This document shows positions 59,086-64,000 of a stretch of DNA of 64,000 nucleotides, one piece after another; the first letter of the stretch is position 1; every line of letters starts with the position of its first letter. The notes under the pieces were generated by a model. That model had not been told where the DNA came from. It was given only the letters and a program-made list of their open reading frames with translations, and ran no database searches. Origin of the DNA: Annona cherimola (Eukaryota > Streptophyta > Magnoliopsida > Magnoliales > Annonaceae); the NCBI GenBank assembly GCA_030490835.1, contig CM059972.1, positions 31,351,452 through 31,415,451 of the forward strand. Direction: 5' to 3'. Position numbers and translations under genes: made by a program.

Positions 59086-59284
59086 GGGTTTTAACTCCTA
59101 ACTCCTTTTGTTCAAAGCTGACATGAGAATAGCCGGTCAAAATTCAGTTCTTACATGCCAATCGCATCGAAATGCCGCATAGGTTTCAAAACATGAAGCT
59201 AGCAAAGTAATAGGAAGTGTTGGTTCTCATGGAAAATTTGTAGTTTAAAAAAGTTATATATTTGGTGAGGCGATTTTTTTTATA

Positions 59285-60940
59285 AGAGTGAGAATTGGAG
59301 CAAGTCAACCCATAACCTACCTCGATCCAACTCTATTTTGTGTCGAGGCGGGACAAGAGTATGTACTCGCCGAGATGAGTTGGGTCAACATTTTGAAAAG
59401 TTTTCAAAAATTCAAGATGGGGCAGATCAACCAAACCCCAAACCTACTTACACCATGTTTGACCTACGCTATAAATACTATTTCAAAAATTGCAATGCCC
59501 TAAACCTAATTCTCCGGATTCTTCATTCACTGCTTCTCAGTTGTTGTCACATCCTAGGCTGGGGATTCTGTTGCAACTCTCTCCCGTCTTCAATTCCAAG
59601 TCAAGTCACCATTGTGGCCGAAGCTCGACCTCTGCTGTTAGATCATTCTGCCTCCGACGTCTTTTAGCTTCATCTCCGGCAGCTTCCTCTTTGCCTCCTT
59701 AAACTTTAGCTTTGTTGTTGATTTGTGATGACGATTTTATTTTCCTTGCTTCCAGTTTTGTTTCCTTGTCTCCCATTTCGGCAATTTCAATGTTGTGGTC
59801 TCTGCCCTTTGGCTGTCTTCTCTTATGTCATGGCTCCTTTTTTACTTTTTCCCCCTTTCTCATTTTCTATTTTGATGAGAAGACTGACATCTTGTTCCCT
59901 ATTTCCATTTCCCATAGCCTTTTTTTGGCAACTTTTTCTAGCAATGATTTGTGACAAGGTTTTGTGACAGCAATTTTGTCAGCTACTATGTAGCTTCTAT
60001 TTTACTATGAGTAGGTAACAATACCCAACTTTTGAATATTAAAATGTGAATGTTTTGTTGTTGTTGTTGATGACAAACTGTGGATATTTTATTGCTGTGA
60101 ATGTGAAGCTATGAATCCATTGTGTTTGAATTTTGATAACTTATTATTAAAATTATTTTTTGCAATTGCATTGGATATGATAGAAGATATGAATATGAGT
60201 TTCAATGTGGATGAGTATATTGATGAGGATATGGATGAGAAAGAAGTGGTCGATGTGGATAGACATTTATGTATTTCATGTGTGTTTGCTAAACCAAAAA
60301 CTTTCCTTTATGATGGATGAATGACTCATACTATTATCTAAATTGGTTATGATTTTTATTTTTATATGCATATATGTGTTACTAATTCTAATGGAAATTG
60401 TTATTAGATGTGATTTTATTTTATTGACTGCATTGACATAGGCTTACAAGATTTTAAAATAATATAAAAGTATTATCAATGTTTTTTGCGCTTTTCAAGT
60501 ATAACTGTCATCCTACTTACATATTTGAGCGATTTTTGTTTTAACTCCAAATGCGAAATTCATATTATTTTTATTGAAGGTAAACAATAAATAACATTGA
60601 ATGAGTTCAAGAAATTTGTAGTTCAAATGTTCAAGTGGATTTCGAATGAAGTACGTGTCGTTAACTTTTTCTAATAAAATTGCATAAATGTTCATATTTT
60701 ATTTGTGTAATAATGTTTTACTTTGACTAACTAGTAATAGATCAAAACATTTAATATTTAAATTTAACATAGATGTCTTTATACTTGATAAATTCATAAA
60801 TTCTTAAAATTATCTTATTGAACTCGCATTTTTTGCGTGACTCAGTATAAAAATAAAGGTCAAACGATATTTTTAAAAGATAAGATTAGGATTGAATACA
60901 CCTTTACCCGTCCTGATCCGCCCCGCTTCTCATTTCTAGT
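59285..60940. mobile_element. Probable hAT-like element, defective
   Basis: The outer ends are inverted and similar: AGAGTGAGAATTGGAGCAAGTC on the left and, complemented, AGAAATGAGAAGCGGGGCGGATC on the right. CTATAAATA at 59470 followed by a leader-like CT-rich stretch resembles a transposase promoter. The only frame (60111-60320) encodes 69 acidic residues of unknown kind. No target duplication is clear, so bounds and class are tentative. Confidence 0.4.
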
Positions 60941-61238
60941 TTTTTAGTTCTTAAAAACGTGGTCAACTTTTTGAGCCTTTTCATAATTCATACACGTGCC
61001 GCTCCCCCAAGCATTTCAATTAGTTGGAGGTAAACTGGTAAAGAAAATATAGGGCTTTCATGAAATTCGTCATTGCGTCTTATTGGGCTGACAAACTGAA
61101 CCTTTTTGGACTGGCCCAACATACTGTCAATGCCGTTGCAGGTCAGCGAACGCCATATCACAGGAAATGGTCACACGTCCGTACCAAAAAGCGTAAACAT
61201 TCACGCGGAAAAAAAAAAGAAAAAAAAAGAAGAAGCGA

Positions 61239-61524
61239 GGGTGTGTTCGCCAAGTAATAAAATTTTCGAATAAAAAATATTTTACGTGAAAGTTCTTGGA
61301 ATAAACAAAATGATGTATCATAATGAAGATAATAATAAAAAATAAAATTAATAAAATTAAAATAGATAGTTTAGGTGTACAAATAATTGTATAAAAAATT
61401 AAAAAATATGATAATTACAGAGAAAAATATAAATAAAAAAATAAAAATAAAGTAATTATAAATAGTGAAGTAATTTAGATTAAAAAATTTAATTTGAAAT
61501 TTTTTATATGCCTAAAAAGCTCCC
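61239..61524 (+). mobile_element. Tourist-like MITE copy 13 (degraded)
   Basis: The left tip GGGTGTGTTCGCC and right tip GCTCCC survive. The interior is AT-shifted but follows the family (AATTAAAATAGATAGTTTAGG, TGTATAAAAAATTAAAAAATATGATAATTACAG). Confidence 0.65.
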
Positions 61525-61924
61525 TAAATATTATATATGCTAATTTGTTCGGGATGCGTTTTGTAACTAGTGAAAAAAGCATGGACAAAATTTTGAAAAA
61601 AAATAATAAAATCCAATCTGCCAAGCAATAAAAGTAAAAAAAAAGTTATAACTTCTTTATGCATATTTTCATATGAATATTTTACTTTTCAATCAGTTCT
61701 TGTCATTTTTATGCAATTGCACTATTTATGTTTATTTCATTTACTTTGAATCATTAATTTATCTATTTTAATAAAATTTTAGCCCATTCCTCCCTTTTCT
61801 CACTTTGCAAACGAAGATGATGTGAAGGTAATGATTGAAAGCAAAAACTATTTAAAAAAAGATAGTTAATAAATAAAAAAGAAAAATCATCCTATTAACC
61901 TGGGATAAGTAAATGTCTCATTTA

Positions 61925-62201
61925 GGGTGTGTTTGGGAATTAGTAAAAACTTTTGATGAAAAGTTTTGAAGAGTAAAAGTTGTCGAATGATGTGATATGA
62001 TAGGGGTAATGATAAGTAGTAAAGATGATAAAGTTAAAATAGATAATTGTGTGGGTAATTATGTAGAAATGATTGAAAAGTAGGGTAGTTGTATAGGAAA
62101 ATGTGAAAAAATAATTAAAAAATATGATAGTTGTGGAGAGTGAAAAGTTTTAGATTGAAAAGTTTTAACTTGACACTTTTTAACCATTGTCAAACATACC
62201 C
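61925..62201 (+). mobile_element. Tourist-like MITE copy 14, left half of an inverted pair
   Basis: 277 bp with ends GGGTGTGTTTGGGAATTAG and TGTCAAACATACCC, and TTA on both sides (61922-61924, 62202-62204). It looks young, since its ends and interior match the next copy closely. Confidence 0.92.
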
Positions 62202-62204
62202 TTA

Positions 62205-62485
62205 GGGTGTGTTTGGCAACAACAAAAAATTGTCAAGTTAAAACTTTTCAATCTAAAACTTTTCACTCTCCACAACTATCATATTTTTTAATTATTTTTT
62301 CACATTTTCCTATACAACTACCCTACTTTTCAATCATTTCTACACAACTACCAACACAACAAACCTATTTATTTCAACTTTATCCTATTTATTCCTCATC
62401 ATTACCCCTATTATATTACATCATTTGACAACTTCTCATCTCTACAACTTTTCATCAAAAGTTTTATCCATTCCCAAACACACCC
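62205..62485 (-). mobile_element. Tourist-like MITE copy 15, right half of an inverted pair
   Basis: 281 bp, inverted relative to copy 14, with TTA on both sides (62202-62204, 62486-62488). It shares the central TTA with its neighbour, so one copy inserted into the target duplication of the other. Confidence 0.92.
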
Positions 62486-62499
62486 TTAGTCTACTTCAA

Positions 62500-62800
62500 A
62501 AAATTCATTTATAATTACTTTTTTTATTTTTTCTTCATACACTTGTTTATTTAAGTGTATTTAACATATAAACCAAGTTTCACCATTTTTAGATATATGT
62601 ATATATTTTTTATATTTTTAAAGATAGAAATATTTTAAATATATATATACACTTATATATTTAAAATTTTCAAAAATATATATACCCATCTAAAAGTGGT
62701 GAAATTTGATTTATATATTAAATATACTTATATAAACACAAGTGAATGAAGAAAAAAATAAAAAAGTTGTTGTAAACGATTTTTTTGAGATAGGATATTT
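62500..62800. mobile_element. Fold-back element sharing the window-wide core
   Basis: Arms TTCATACACTTGTTTATTTAAGTGTATTTAACATATAAACCAAGTTTCACC and their complement up to GAAGAAAAAAATAAAAAAGTTG. The centre is an AT-rich palindrome (TTAAATATATATATAC). It lies immediately right of the MITE pair. Confidence 0.65.
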
Positions 62801-63117
62801 ACTTACTTGAGTTAACACTCATTGTGGAAAAATATAATTGTTAAGTAATTACTGTATTTCTGGTTCCACGATGACGTACGATTAGGAAAGTGCATTACTG
62901 TCCAAACAGTAATGAAACTTCCATGTTTTTAACTTGAATAAACTTTCAGCGATGTATCAATTTTTTGCTATTTATAAGAAAGACAAGATTAGTGAACTTC
63001 AAGAGAGTTTCAAATGCTTGCACTCTGGAGTTCTGGTGTGCAGCAAATCTATTGAAATTATAAGAATTGTTTTTAAAATGTATATTGCACTAGTGAGAGA
63101 ATAGATTGAACTTCTTT

Positions 63118-63396
63118 TTTTTTTTTTTTTTTTTGATTGGGAGATATTTACATACATCTCAACATGTATTACACTTAAAGCTCTGAGACATTCTTATAAA
63201 GTTGGAGATACAACTCCACCAAATAATCAGGAAGACACAGCTTCCAACAATCAAACGGGAGACCACTACTCCCACAACAACCTGACGGGAGACACAACTC
63301 CCACATTTTTTTCAGTCGTGGTCGAAATCCCATGACGCGGGGATTCGAACACACGACGCAACAGCGCTGCCCATACGAGACATCGGCTCGGTTGGT
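63118..63396 (-). mobile_element. tRNA-derived SINE, second copy
   Basis: About 279 bp between 16-bp target duplications TAGATTGAACTTCTTT (63102-63117, 63397-63412). The body matches the SINE at 56857-57157 (GGAGATATTTACATACATCTCAACATGTATTACA, GGGAGACACAACTCCCAC). The B box is at 63341-63351 and the poly(A) tail is about 17 nt (63118-63134). The A box has diverged. Confidence 0.9.
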
Positions 63397-63412
63397 TAGA
63401 TTGAACTTCTTT

Positions 63413-64000
63413 AGGTGTTAAACGTAACCTTTTAATATAGGTGAAGATTTGTGCCAGATATAACCAAGATGCAGTGCAATTGGAGTTGCAGTAAGTTTCA
63501 ATCATTTTTTTAATCTATATATTTCTTACCTCTTTTTTCATTCTTGTAATTCAATTTCATTTTTCGTTTTTTTATTATATTATAAGAAGACAATGCTTCA
63601 TTCCAGATTCAATACTCGATCTCATATTCACATACCCAATGCGATACTACTAAATTATGCCCCAGTTTGTAATTCTGTTTTGGTTATATTATTTCTTTGA
63701 AGTGAATATATTGGTTTAAGTATCTAAATTAACAGATCTCACGTTTATTAGAAGCTCATTTCAGTTATTAATTTAGTAGGATCATGCAAAATATAAATAT
63801 AATATAGATAATAATAGAAGCATGAAATAAATAAAGCAAAAGATTCATGGTACATATCTTTTATACTAAGGGGACGTTTAGGATTTTAAATTTTATGGGA
63901 ATCGTGGGATGGGGTGGGAATAAAAAATGAAATATTTTGAAAATTGTATGATGATATGAAATGATAGCAGTAAAGTTAGAATAAATTAGTTGTTGGATGA
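63413..64000. other. AT-rich spacer, with a possible element entering the right edge
   Basis: From about 63870 the sequence GGGGACGTTTAGGATTTT and a purine-rich AAATGATAGCAGTAAAGTTAG stretch look like the left end of a MITE-like element, cut by the window edge. Nothing else is recognised. Confidence 0.3.

Overview
The window is nuclear DNA of a flowering plant. This rests on a large gene with GT-AG introns encoding a plant CW-type zinc-finger protein, an LTR retrotransposon of the Tat/Athila kind primed by tRNA-Asp, degraded plant L1-type LINEs, tRNA-derived SINEs, and many small MITE-like elements in AT-rich spacer. The species cannot be named from the sequence alone. No rRNA, tRNA or CRISPR locus was seen.

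Layout. Positions 1-11127 hold ten coding exons of one minus-strand CW-zinc-finger gene. Its 3' end lies beyond the left edge, and its 5' leader and promoter lie at about 11128-11640. Next comes a four-unit tandem array (11987-13840, period about 420 bp), one unit of which carries a MITE. From 14 to 24 kb is a graveyard of transposons: fold-back elements, a minus-strand LINE (18055-20340) broken by nested MITEs, a SINE (21098-21299), a plus-strand LINE tail (22490-23490) and a diverged four-unit repeat (23502-24480). Positions 24812-25781 are an inverted duplication of an exon-like sequence, followed by a 3'-UTR-like stretch ending in poly(A) at 26182.

Positions 28116-38501 are a complete 10.4-kb Ty3/gypsy element on the minus strand. 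It has two 1665-bp LTRs, a GCAAC target duplication, a tRNA-Asp primer site, and gag, protease, RT, RNase H and integrase remnants. The LTRs differ at only about 11 sites, yet the coding region carries two in-frame stops and three frameshifts.

From 38.5 to 64 kb the sequence is AT-rich and made mostly of small non-autonomous transposons: hAT-like elements (38564-39265, 45229-46995, 47006-47736, about 59285-60940), Mutator-like fold-back elements with 9-bp target duplications (39958-40533, 50084-50500), a Mutator-like element with a SINE inside it (56649-58415), further SINEs, and at least 15 copies across the window of a Tourist-like 280-bp MITE, several nested in one another or joined head to head. 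A few GC-richer islands (40590-41560, 43480-44260, 54560-55320) may be gene fragments, but none is recognisable.

Only the CW-zinc-finger gene looks like an intact host gene. Exon boundaries were inferred by eye from splice sites, reading phase and family resemblance, and no alignment was run.
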